Part shown: positions 56,904 to 64,000 of the stretch, one piece after another | Numbering within the stretch: the first letter of the stretch is position 1 | How the letters are laid out: the number at the start of each line of letters is the position of its first letter | DNA from: Agrobacterium fabrum str. C58 | Lineage (GTDB): Bacteria; Pseudomonadota; Alphaproteobacteria; Rhizobiales; Rhizobiaceae | Assembly: GCF_000092025.1 (NCBI RefSeq) | Contig: NC_003062.2 | Coordinates: 1,548,001-1,612,000, forward strand | Direction of reading: 5' to 3' | Length of the DNA stretch: 64,000 bases | Position numbers and translations under genes: made by a program | The notes under the pieces: model-generated | Seen by the model: only the letters and a program-made list of their open reading frames with translations | What the model was told of the DNA's origin: nothing | Database searches by the model: none

Positions 56904-57674
56904 TCAGGCCGTCAGTTGCTCATATGCCGCATAGATGGAAAGGAAGTCTGCGGCTTTCAAGCTGGCGCCGCCGATCAGCGCGCCATCGACATTCTCGACG
57001 CCCATCAGTTCCAGCGCATTGGCGGGCTTCACCGAACCACCATAGAGAATGCGCATGGTCTTGCCGGCGTCACCGAAGCGCTTGACCAGCTCGTCGCGCA
57101 TGAAGGCATGGGCTTCGCGCACGTCCTGCGTGGTCGGGGTAAGACCGGTGCCAATCGCCCACACAGGCTCATAGGCGATGACGGTGTTTTCAGCAGTCGC
57201 TTCATCCGGCAGGGAGCCGGCCAACTGGCGCTTGAGAATATCCAGCGTCTGTCCCGCCTTGCGCTCATCCGCAGTCTCGCCGATGCAGACGATGGCGATA
57301 AGGTCGACCTGATGGGCAGCGGATGCCTTGGCGCGAACCAGGTGATCGGTCTCGGCGTGGTCGGTGCGGCGCTCGGAATGGCCAACGATAACATGGGTGC
57401 CGAAGCAATCGGCAATCATCTCGGCGGAAATATCGCCGGTATGGGCGCCGGTATCATTCTGGTGGCAATCCTGCGCGCCGATCAGCAGCGGGCTGTCATC
57501 GCAGAGCGCCGTTGCTACGTAGAGCAATGTCGAGGGCGGGCAGATCAGCGCATCCACCTTCTCGGACAGCGCGCCCTTAACGCCCTCTGCCATGGCCTTG
57601 ATCTGATCGAGCGAGGCACGGGTGCCGTTCATCTTCCAGTTTCCGGCAACAAGCGGTCGAACATTCGGCGTCAT
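56904..57674 (-). CDS. tpiA: Triose-phosphate isomerase
   Basis: Interconverts dihydroxyacetone phosphate and glyceraldehyde 3-phosphate. The 256-residue TIM barrel has the N-terminal GNWKMNG (Lys), VGHSERR (catalytic His) and [11 protein letters not shown] (catalytic Glu), then [11 protein letters not shown] (phosphate loop). It is the upstream partner of secG and pyrG on the minus strand, about 115 bases before the secG start. Confidence 0.96.
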
Positions 57675-57886
57675 AGGTATCCCATTCCCTTTGTCTCTGG
57701 CCCGCTTTTGGCGGCACCCCCATCCCTCGGCCGCACGCGGCCCTCAATCACGACAGAAACCCTGCCGGAAATCCCGGGTTATTCCTTTAACCGCAGCTGG
57801 CCGCAAATGGTACAAAAAAGCGGCTTAAAGGTTCAAAACAACGGCGGATTTCGCAAATTTTTCCGTTGCTGATCCAAACAGAGGCC

Positions 57887-58768
57887 TCAGCGGCTCAAAA
57901 TCCAGTTCAATACCGCCCGCCAGTCGGTCATGCGCACCGGCGTCCCGTGGCTGCCTGTCTCGTAGCGCGTAAACCGCGCCGGCTCGCCGGCCTTGAGTAA
58001 CGAGCGGAAGATCGTCGCCTGCTGATCGGCCGAATAGACCTTGTCGGCACTGCCATGGGTGAACCAAACGGGCTTTTTCGTCTTGGCAAATGCGCTTTTC
58101 GGAAAATCGGGATCGACCGCACCGCCAAGGATCGCCATGCCCTTGAGATTGGCGACGGCCGCCTTGTCGCGGCTGATGCCATAACAGATGAAACTACCCA
58201 TAGACGCGCAGGTGAGCACCACCGGCTTCCCACCCGACTTCTGCGCCGCATCGGCAATCAGCGCCGCGACATCGGCAACGCCGTTTTCGTCAAAGGAGCG
58301 CACACTCGGCGCGTAATAGGTTCCGCCATTGGCAATGGCGAGATTTTTCAGCCGGTTGAAATTGCCGCCGAACGTATAGTCGTTCATGCCGAGCCGGCGG
58401 TCGCCGCCGCGTCCGTGGATGAAGATGACGGTGAAGGCCTGTCCGCTTGCCGGCCCGACACGGCCCACCTCAAGCGCCCTGCCCTCGACGGAAACGGTTT
58501 CCAGCGCCTGCGCCTTCTTTGGCGCCATATCCACGTATTGCCGCTTCACCCGGCGCTCCGGCACCTCGTCGCGGCCGTTGATGTCGCGCATTTCCTGATA
58601 GTCGATGACTTCGGATGCGCCGCCATCGCCGGTGGAAACCACCGTCTGGACGGAAAACAGCTCATCCTTGAAAGGCCGCAGCGGCCCGTCAGCAGCCGGG
58701 GCCGCAACCGGCATGGCCGCAACAGTGAGGCTGAAAAGAGTACAAAACGTGAAATGAGCTGTGGACAT
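57887..58768 (-). CDS. Secreted alpha/beta hydrolase
   Basis: A 293-residue protein with a signal peptide (FTFCTLFSLTVAAMPVAAPA) and an alpha/beta core: VIFIHGRGGDRRLG (oxyanion), VVLTCASMGSF (nucleophile elbow), VWFTHGSADKVYS (acid) and a late His in ETGSHGTPVRM. Substrate unknown; a periplasmic esterase or peptidase-like role is possible. It is divergent from parE, and about 225 bases lie between them without visible gene content. Confidence 0.8.
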   Translation of the reverse strand: MSTAHFTFCTLFSLTVAAMPVAAPAADGPLRPFKDELFSVQTVVSTGDGGASEVIDYQEMRDINGRDEVPERRVKRQYVDMAPKKAQALETVSVEGRALEVGRVGPASGQAFTVIFIHGRGGDRRLGMNDYTFGGNFNRLKNLAIANGGTYYAPSVRSFDENGVADVAALIADAAQKSGGKPVVLTCASMGSFICYGISRDKAAVANLKGMAILGGAVDPDFPKSAFAKTKKPVWFTHGSADKVYSADQQATIFRSLLKAGEPARFTRYETGSHGTPVRMTDWRAVLNWILSR

Positions 58769-58993
58769 GCCTTGGCTAACCGTTCATTCGTGGCTGCGAG
58801 ACTTGCCATCGCAAGGCCGGCAGCGCAATCCTCCTGTTGCGAACCCCTGACACAATCGTGGCATAGGATGCACCGCGCTCGCCCAAGCGGACCCGGTTCA
58901 ATCGGACGGGAAACGCATTTGGCGTTATGATTGACGCGATTGACATAATGATTCGCATGGCGAAATTCTGACACACGCTTTTGAACTTTGGAC

Positions 58994-61126
58994 ATGATGG
59001 ACGACAGCAACGATCTCTTCTCCGGTCTTCCGGCAGCACAAAACAGCGATACGGAAACGAACGAGGACACGGTGAAACCCGTGAAGGCCCCGGCGACCGC
59101 AGCTGCCAACGTGCCCGCCAACCGGAATGTGCAGCCGAAACCCGCAGCCATTGCGGCCATCCCAACGTCCGCTCCGCCCGCCCCCGTGTCTCCTTCCAGT
59201 GATGACTACGGCGCCTCGTCGATCCGCGTGCTTGAAGGGCTGGAGCCCGTTCGCATGCGTCCGGGCATGTATATTGGCGGCACCGACGAAAAGGCGCTGC
59301 ACCATCTCTTTGCCGAAGTCATCGACAACTCCATGGACGAGGCCGTCGCAGGCCACGCCAATTTCATCGAGGTTCATCTCGATGCTGAAGGTTTTCTGAC
59401 CGTCACCGATAACGGCCGCGGTATCCCCGTGGAAAACCATCCGCAGGTTCCGGGCAAATCGACGCTCGAAGTCATCATGACCAAGCTGCATGCCGGCGGC
59501 AAATTCGACGGCAAGGCCTATGAGACATCGGGCGGCCTGCATGGCGTCGGCGTTTCCGTGGTCAATGCGCTCTCCGACCTGCTGGAAGTTGAAGTCGCCC
59601 GTAACCGCAAGCTTTACCGCCAGCGTTTTTCGCGCGGCGCGCCGATTGGCGGGCTTGAGGAACTGGGCGACGTGCATAATCGCCGCGGCACCCGCGTGCG
59701 TTTCCACCCCGACCCGCAGATTTTCGGCGATCACGCGAAATTCGAACCGGCCCGCATCTTCCGCATGGCCCGCTCCAAGGCCTATCTGTTCGGCGGCGTA
59801 GAAATCCGCTGGAGTTGCGACCCCGGCATGGTGCCGGCCGATGGCGAAATCCCTGAAAAGGCCGTGTTCCATTTTCCGGGTGGTCTCAAGGACTATCTGG
59901 CGGCCACGCTCGGCAAGGAATTCACGGTCACCCGCGAGATTTTCTCGGGCCGCACCGAAAAGACCGGCGGCCACGGTGCGTTGGAATGGGCTGTCACCTG
60001 GTATGGCGGCGACACGCAGATCCATTCCTATTGCAACACCATCCCGACGCCCGAAGGCGGCACGCATGAGGCCGGTTTCCGCATCGCGCTCACCAAGGGC
60101 CTGAAGAACTATGCCGAGTTGACGCAGAACAAGCGCGCCCGTGAAATCACCACCGATGACGTGATGATCTCGGCAGCCGGCATGCTCTCGGTCTTTATCC
60201 GCGAGCCGGAATTCGTCGGCCAGACCAAGGACAAGCTTGCGACCGTCGAGGCCCAGCGCATTGTTGAAAACGCGCTGCGCGATCCCTTCGACCACTATCT
60301 CACCGGCAACCCGGGCGAAGCGGCCAAGCTGCTCGACTGGGTGATCGAGCGCGCCGAAGAACGCCTTCGCCGCCGCAAGGAAAAGGAAGTCAACCGCAAG
60401 ACGGCGGTGCGCAAGCTGCGCCTGCCCGGCAAGCTGGCGGACTGCTCGCAGAACACGGCTGAGAATGCGGAACTTTTCATCGTCGAGGGTGACTCGGCTG
60501 GCGGCTCGGCCAAGCAGGCGCGCAACCGCGCCAATCAGGCCATCCTGCCGCTGCGTGGCAAGATTTTGAACGTCGGCAGCGCCAGCCGCGAAAAGCTATC
60601 GGCCAACCAGCAGATCGCCGATCTCATCCAGGCACTCGGCTGCGGCACGCGCACCAAGTACCGCGAAGAGGATCTGCGTTACGAACGCATCATCATCATG
60701 ACCGATGCCGATGTCGACGGCGCCCACATCGCCTCGCTGCTCATCACCTTTTTCTATCAGGAAATGCCGGAACTCATCCGCGGCAACCATCTCTATCTGG
60801 CCGTGCCGCCGCTCTACGTCATCCGTCAGGGTGCCAAAAGCGCCTATGCCCGCGACGACGCTCATCGCGCAGAGCTGATGGAAACCGTCTTTAAGGGCAA
60901 GAAGGTCGAAATCGGCCGCTTCAAAGGCCTCGGTGAAATGATGGCCGCACAGCTGAAGGAAACCACCATGGATCCCGAAAAGCGCACCCTGCTGCGCGTC
61001 GAGATCGATGACGTGGATTTCGAAGGCACCCGCGAGGCGGTGGACAATCTGATGGGCACCAAGGCGGATGCTCGCTTCCGTTTCATTCAGGAACGGGCGG
61101 CTTTCGCGGATAATCTGGATATTTGA
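58994..61126 (+). CDS. parE: DNA topoisomerase IV subunit B
   Basis: ATPase subunit of the enzyme that separates daughter chromosomes. The 710-residue chain has a long low-complexity N-terminal extension of about 75 residues before the GHKL ATPase (RPGMYIGGTDEKALHHLF, VIDNSMDEAVAGHA, DNGRGIPVE). The transducer domain follows, then the TOPRIM domain (IVEGDSAGGSAKQARNR, MTDADVDGAHI). The ATG at 58994 is used; a second ATG follows it directly. The Ala/Pro extension is usual in alphaproteobacterial ParE. The right flank is the accessory boundary described below. Confidence 0.94.
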   Translation: MMDDSNDLFSGLPAAQNSDTETNEDTVKPVKAPATAAANVPANRNVQPKPAAIAAIPTSAPPAPVSPSSDDYGASSIRVLEGLEPVRMRPGMYIGGTDEKALHHLFAEVIDNSMDEAVAGHANFIEVHLDAEGFLTVTDNGRGIPVENHPQVPGKSTLEVIMTKLHAGGKFDGKAYETSGGLHGVGVSVVNALSDLLEVEVARNRKLYRQRFSRGAPIGGLEELGDVHNRRGTRVRFHPDPQIFGDHAKFEPARIFRMARSKAYLFGGVEIRWSCDPGMVPADGEIPEKAVFHFPGGLKDYLAATLGKEFTVTREIFSGRTEKTGGHGALEWAVTWYGGDTQIHSYCNTIPTPEGGTHEAGFRIALTKGLKNYAELTQNKRAREITTDDVMISAAGMLSVFIREPEFVGQTKDKLATVEAQRIVENALRDPFDHYLTGNPGEAAKLLDWVIERAEERLRRRKEKEVNRKTAVRKLRLPGKLADCSQNTAENAELFIVEGDSAGGSAKQARNRANQAILPLRGKILNVGSASREKLSANQQIADLIQALGCGTRTKYREEDLRYERIIIMTDADVDGAHIASLLITFFYQEMPELIRGNHLYLAVPPLYVIRQGAKSAYARDDAHRAELMETVFKGKKVEIGRFKGLGEMMAAQLKETTMDPEKRTLLRVEIDDVDFEGTREAVDNLMGTKADARFRFIQERAAFADNLDI

Positions 61127-61147
61127 TGAGAAACCCAAGCTAGTCTT

Positions 61148-61194
61148 GGCCAAATAGCCCTAATACTGGCCATTTTGGAACCTGAAACTGGCCA
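61148..61194. repeat. GGCCA repeat array, possible insertion-sequence end
   Basis: GGCCA occurs at 61148, 61168 and 61190, about 20 to 22 bases apart. The wording (TGGCCATTTTGGAACC, then ACTGGCCAACGCC) recalls the multiple terminal repeats of IS21-type elements. No istA or istB gene follows, so it could be a remnant end. It lies right behind parE. Confidence 0.35.
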
Positions 61195-61210
61195 ACGCCA
61201 CGTTTGATTA

Positions 61211-61238
61211 TTTCCGGGCACTGAAGAGTGCCCGGAAA
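61211..61238. terminator. Hairpin behind parE
   Basis: Perfect 12-base arms TTTCCGGGCACT / AGTGCCCGGAAA with a GAAG loop. Only a short A/T tract follows, so it may be a weak terminator for parE or for the opposite strand. Confidence 0.6.
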
Positions 61239-61531
61239 ACGCCCGTCAGAACAGACAGTGAAACCGAGAAAGAGTTATAGTCAAACCACCCTGTTCACGT
61301 AACCACGAGGTCTCCCAGTCATGATCATTCCTTCAGGCCCTGCGCCAAGAGCTCGAGGTTCCGGATCATCGATATGAGCAGGCGGAGAGAAGCGACACAT
61401 CGCTCGCCAACTGCGCCTTCCGAAGCTGCTGTGCTTCACAGCAGCGTTCCCAGACAGACGAAGGGCGCAGGCAAGGTCACTCCCCCACGCTGTTCGGTTC
61501 AACGGCTATGCTCATCCTTCAACTTGTCTTC
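61239..61531. other. Gene-poor stretch at the accessory boundary
   Basis: About 290 bases without a supported gene. A 73-codon minus-strand frame (61281-61502) matches no family I recognise and lacks a clear ribosome site. It could contain remnants of a deleted gene. Confidence 0.45.
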
Positions 61532-62548
61532 TCAAACCAGCATAGACTGCTGAGCGAAGATACCTGCCATCGCTCCTTGCCATGTTGCCGTGGTGACCGA
61601 GGGGATGCCGGGGTTAGCAAGGTCACCGGCGGCGTAAATGCCTGGCATGCTGGTTTCGCGGCGCTCGTCGGTCTTGAGGGCGATGCCGGTTGGCGTGTTG
61701 ACCGTGGCGAGGCCCAGTGCGTCATGCAGGCTTGCGGATGGCTTGTTGCGCGGATGCGCGAACAGGATGTCGACTTCGACATCAGGACTGGTATCGAGCT
61801 TGATAGTGGCGCCATGGCTCCCGTGACGTGCGATTTCGTTGATCCGACCATCAACGACAGGTACCTTTCGGCTTTCCAGATCGGCCCGTATGTCGGGGGT
61901 GATGTCGTGACCATTGCCGAAAACAGTCAACCTGTCGGTCCAATCGTGAAACAGCCTGACCTGATTCATCGACTGCGGGCCAGACCAGACGAGGCCCCAG
62001 TGCTGGTCAGCAACTTCGAAGCCGTCGCAATAGGGGCATGGGATAACGGATGTGCCCCAGTTCTCGGCAAAACCCGAAACATCAGGCATTTGGTCAACAA
62101 CGCCATAGCTCAGGATCAGGCGGCGCGCGCTTAGGGTTTCACCATCGCCAGTAAGGACGGAGAAATTGTCGATGGTACCGGAGATGCTGTCGGCGCGGGC
62201 ATTGACAATCCTGATAGCAGGGTAGCGCGCGAGTTGCTGCCGCGCCTCGGCCAGGATTGCGGACGGTGGCTTGTCATCGTGACCCAGCATACCGTGCGAG
62301 CGGCCAGCGAAGCGGTTGCGCTGAAGGCCGGTATCGAGAACGATGACTTTGCGGCGAGCACGGCCAAGCTGCAGAGCGGCGGCGAGGCCAGCAAAGCTGC
62401 CGCCGATGATGATGACATCATTCATGGTGATGGATTCCTTGTTGTGGACGGAGGGTAGCAGGCTGAGGCTGGGGCTGGCGGTGGCCTTGGTATAAGGGAC
62501 GCCGATGGTTGAAAGCGCGGCCAGCTTCAGCAGTGTTCGTCGTTGCAT
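61532..62548 (-). CDS. Thioredoxin-reductase-like NAD(P)/FAD oxidoreductase with Tat-like leader
   Basis: A 338-codon frame. From residue 42 (MNDVIIIGGSFAGLAAALQL) it is a complete small flavoprotein of the thioredoxin-reductase fold, with redox pair Cys171/Cys174 in PCPYCDGFE and FAD motif IYAAGDLANPG. The first 41 residues look like a twin-arginine signal (QRRTLLKLAALSTIGV). Two starts are possible: 62548 with GAGG five bases upstream, or 62425 with AAGGA nine bases upstream. The second gives the usual family length. The family is cytoplasmic, so the leader may be a fusion product. It is divergent from a TetR gene 97 bases away. Confidence 0.78.
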   Translation of the reverse strand: MQRRTLLKLAALSTIGVPYTKATASPSLSLLPSVHNKESITMNDVIIIGGSFAGLAAALQLGRARRKVIVLDTGLQRNRFAGRSHGMLGHDDKPPSAILAEARQQLARYPAIRIVNARADSISGTIDNFSVLTGDGETLSARRLILSYGVVDQMPDVSGFAENWGTSVIPCPYCDGFEVADQHWGLVWSGPQSMNQVRLFHDWTDRLTVFGNGHDITPDIRADLESRKVPVVDGRINEIARHGSHGATIKLDTSPDVEVDILFAHPRNKPSASLHDALGLATVNTPTGIALKTDERRETSMPGIYAAGDLANPGIPSVTTATWQGAMAGIFAQQSMLV

Positions 62549-62645
62549 GGCGCCCTCGTGTTTCGCTTAATTCTTCGGCTTGCTTATTTCAGAAACTCCA
62601 TGGTATCCTAATTCCACAATAACGATACTGTCAAGGACTGCAATT

Positions 62646-63305
62646 ATGGTGACTGAAAATAGTCAGAGCCGGCGCGGCCGGCCCGTCAACGAAGCACTTG
62701 GTCAAACGATCGTCGACACTGCAGGCGAACTCTTTGCGGAGCTGGGTTTTCAAGCGACGACATTGGACAAGGTCGCTCAGCGGGCGAAGATATCCAAACT
62801 CAGCATCTATCGTCACTTCGAGAATAAAGAGGCGCTGTTTGGCGCAGCCTTTGCGGCCCGCTGCCATCAGTTAATACCACAGGTCCTTTTCGAAGGCGTC
62901 GACGGTTCGGCCGAAGATCAGCTCATGGCGGTGGGATCATCCCTGCTTCGGACGCTGTTGCGCCCGGACGTTCGCAGTGTCGAAGCCATGGTCACGGCCG
63001 ATGTCACAAGTCAAAAGTCGTTGAGCAAGATTCATTACGAAGCCGGTCCCGCCCATATGATTGCCCAAATCGAGGCCTTGCTGCGTCAGTTGCACGCGAA
63101 GGCGCTTCTGAATGTGCCTGATCCTGTCCAGTCCGCCCGCCTGTTTGCCGCGCTTTTCAAAGGCTCTGATCTCCTGATTATTGCACGCTTCGATGAGGCG
63201 AGAGCAGAGGACGACAACGAAATCGAATCCTATTGCCGGTCGGCCGTCGCCATGTTCATGGCCGCGCACGGTGGCGACGACCACGTGTGCGCACAGCCTG
63301 GTTAA
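62646..63305 (+). CDS. TetR-family regulator
   Basis: A 219-residue repressor with N-terminal helix-turn-helix (IVDTAGELFAELGFQATTLD, then VAQRAKISKLSIYRHFENKE). The C-terminal domain resembles the AefR-like TetR_C group (residues around LLRPDVRSVEAMV). AGGAC lies before the ATG at 62646; the frame to 62580 is not needed. It is divergent to the flavoprotein gene and 29 bases upstream of the methyltransferase gene. A GTATC/GATAC inverted pair (62601-62628 region) may be an operator. Effector unknown. Confidence 0.85.
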   Translation: MVTENSQSRRGRPVNEALGQTIVDTAGELFAELGFQATTLDKVAQRAKISKLSIYRHFENKEALFGAAFAARCHQLIPQVLFEGVDGSAEDQLMAVGSSLLRTLLRPDVRSVEAMVTADVTSQKSLSKIHYEAGPAHMIAQIEALLRQLHAKALLNVPDPVQSARLFAALFKGSDLLIIARFDEARAEDDNEIESYCRSAVAMFMAAHGGDDHVCAQPG

Positions 63306-63334
63306 GAACGGATCGGAAAAGAAAGGATGTGGAC

Positions 63335-64000
63335 ATGGCACAACAAAATGCGGAGCATATTGCCGACTGGAGAGGCCAAAGCGGGGAGCGCTGGGCCGCC
63401 TACCAGGCCCGGCTCGATGCCATGATGGCGCCATTCGGCCAAGCTGCGATCGAAGCCGCCGCGCCCACTACCGGCGAACGCGTACTGGACGTCGGCTGCG
63501 GCGCGGGGGCGTCCAGCCGAGATCTGGCCGCTCGCGTCGGCGCGGAGGGCCATGTGCTGGGCGTGGACATATCCGAACCGCTGATCGAGAGAGCCCGCGC
63601 CCTCGCGCCACAGGATATGTCGGTCGTGTTCCGGGTAACCGACGCCAGCAGGGCCGAGTTGCCCGACGGCGCGTTCGACATCCTGTTCTCACGTTTCGGG
63701 GTGATGTTCTTCAACGATCCGACAGGGGCGTTCGCCCATATGCGCCGTGCGCTCAAGCCGGGCGGGCGGGCCGCTTTTGTCTGCTGGCGCGGCGTGACTG
63801 AGAACGATTGGATGCGGTTGCCGATGGGCGCGATGAAGGGCATCCTCCCATCGATGACGCCGCCTGGTCCGGAAGCCCCCGGCCCGTTCTCGTTTGGCGA
63901 CCAGGAGCGTGTGGAGCGCATCCTGACGAAGGCAGGGTTCACCGATATCGCTATCGAGCCTTTCGATGCTTCAGTCTCGTTTGGCGAGGGCGCAACACGG
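63335..64000 (+). CDS. Class I SAM-dependent methyltransferase (cut by window edge)
   Basis: The frame opens at an ATG at 63335 with AAAGGATG upstream and runs through 222 codons to the window end. Motif I is VLDVGCGAGASSRDLA, followed by the acidic VLGVDISEPLIERA, the Methyltransf_11-type post-I region DILFSRFGVMFF and the loop LKPGGRAAFVCW. Family members methylate small molecules or quinone precursors. It follows the TetR gene by 29 bases and likely shares its transcript. Confidence 0.85.
   Translation, partial: MAQQNAEHIADWRGQSGERWAAYQARLDAMMAPFGQAAIEAAAPTTGERVLDVGCGAGASSRDLAARVGAEGHVLGVDISEPLIERARALAPQDMSVVFRVTDASRAELPDGAFDILFSRFGVMFFNDPTGAFAHMRRALKPGGRAAFVCWRGVTENDWMRLPMGAMKGILPSMTPPGPEAPGPFSFGDQERVERILTKAGFTDIAIEPFDASVSFGEGATR

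Noticed and set aside
61148..61194. GGCCA repeats considered as a CRISPR array
   Set aside because: The repeats are only five to seven bases with unequal spacing and no cas gene nearby.
61281..61502. A 73-codon minus-strand frame behind parE
   Set aside because: I could not link it to any family and no ribosome site is visible; it may be remnant DNA, but that cannot be shown.

Overview
The window reads as a chromosomal segment of an alphaproteobacterium of the Rhizobiaceae, most probably Agrobacterium. This is inferred from protein family content, not from a database search. The strongest clues are a single-chain SecDF, the acpXL-fabZXL-fabF2XL-fabF1XL-adh2XL-lpxXL cluster for the very-long-chain acyl group of rhizobial lipid A, the AapJQMP general amino-acid permease, a divergent hemN/fnrN pair, a class II DAHP synthase and a GC-rich, densely packed gene layout. 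Nearly everything is core metabolism. No prophage, integrative element with its own integrase, CRISPR array or obvious defence island was found.

Region 1-14 kb: a minus-strand yajC-secDF-Mth938 export operon (left gene cut by the window edge), a DUF815 ATPase, a low-GC hexapeptide acyltransferase, glutathione-independent formaldehyde dehydrogenase, a TetR/cytochrome P450 divergent pair with two visible operator palindromes, cysE, an alpha/beta hydrolase, a zinc-finger protein, an FAD monooxygenase and a cystathionine beta-lyase. Region 14-20 kb: the aapJQMP operon with an intercistronic hairpin behind aapJ, then two identical tRNA-Glu(UUC) genes inside a perfect 140-bp direct repeat. Region 20-28 kb: recJ, hom, alaC, a nucleoside hydrolase, a TSUP permease and a PAS protein.

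Region 28-36 kb: the very-long-chain fatty acid/lipid A cluster (all minus strand). Its ketosynthase pair is one enzyme with a catalytic cysteine and one without. Next come hemN and fnrN, which diverge from an FNR-type box. Region 36-44 kb: a small secreted peptide candidate, a lipoprotein, phaC, an sfsA-map-radC run and a TadE/TadG pair. Region 44-61 kb: DAHP synthase, glutathione reductase, a DUF2059 protein, rpiA, gph, a large L,D-transpeptidase, fumC, a secreted esterase, pyrG, secG, tpiA, another secreted hydrolase and parE.

Region 61-64 kb looks accessory. Behind parE there is an array of GGCCA repeats resembling an insertion-sequence end and a stretch without a convincing gene. A thioredoxin-reductase-like flavoprotein with a Tat-like leader, a TetR regulator and a methyltransferase cut by the right edge follow.

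The most interesting points are the cysteine-less ketosynthase partner in the lipid A cluster, an AT-rich, rare-codon patch exactly over the metal-binding motif of radC, the TetR/P450 module with twin operators, the duplicated tRNA-Glu unit, and the accessory boundary behind parE. I did not find a clearly new multi-gene system.
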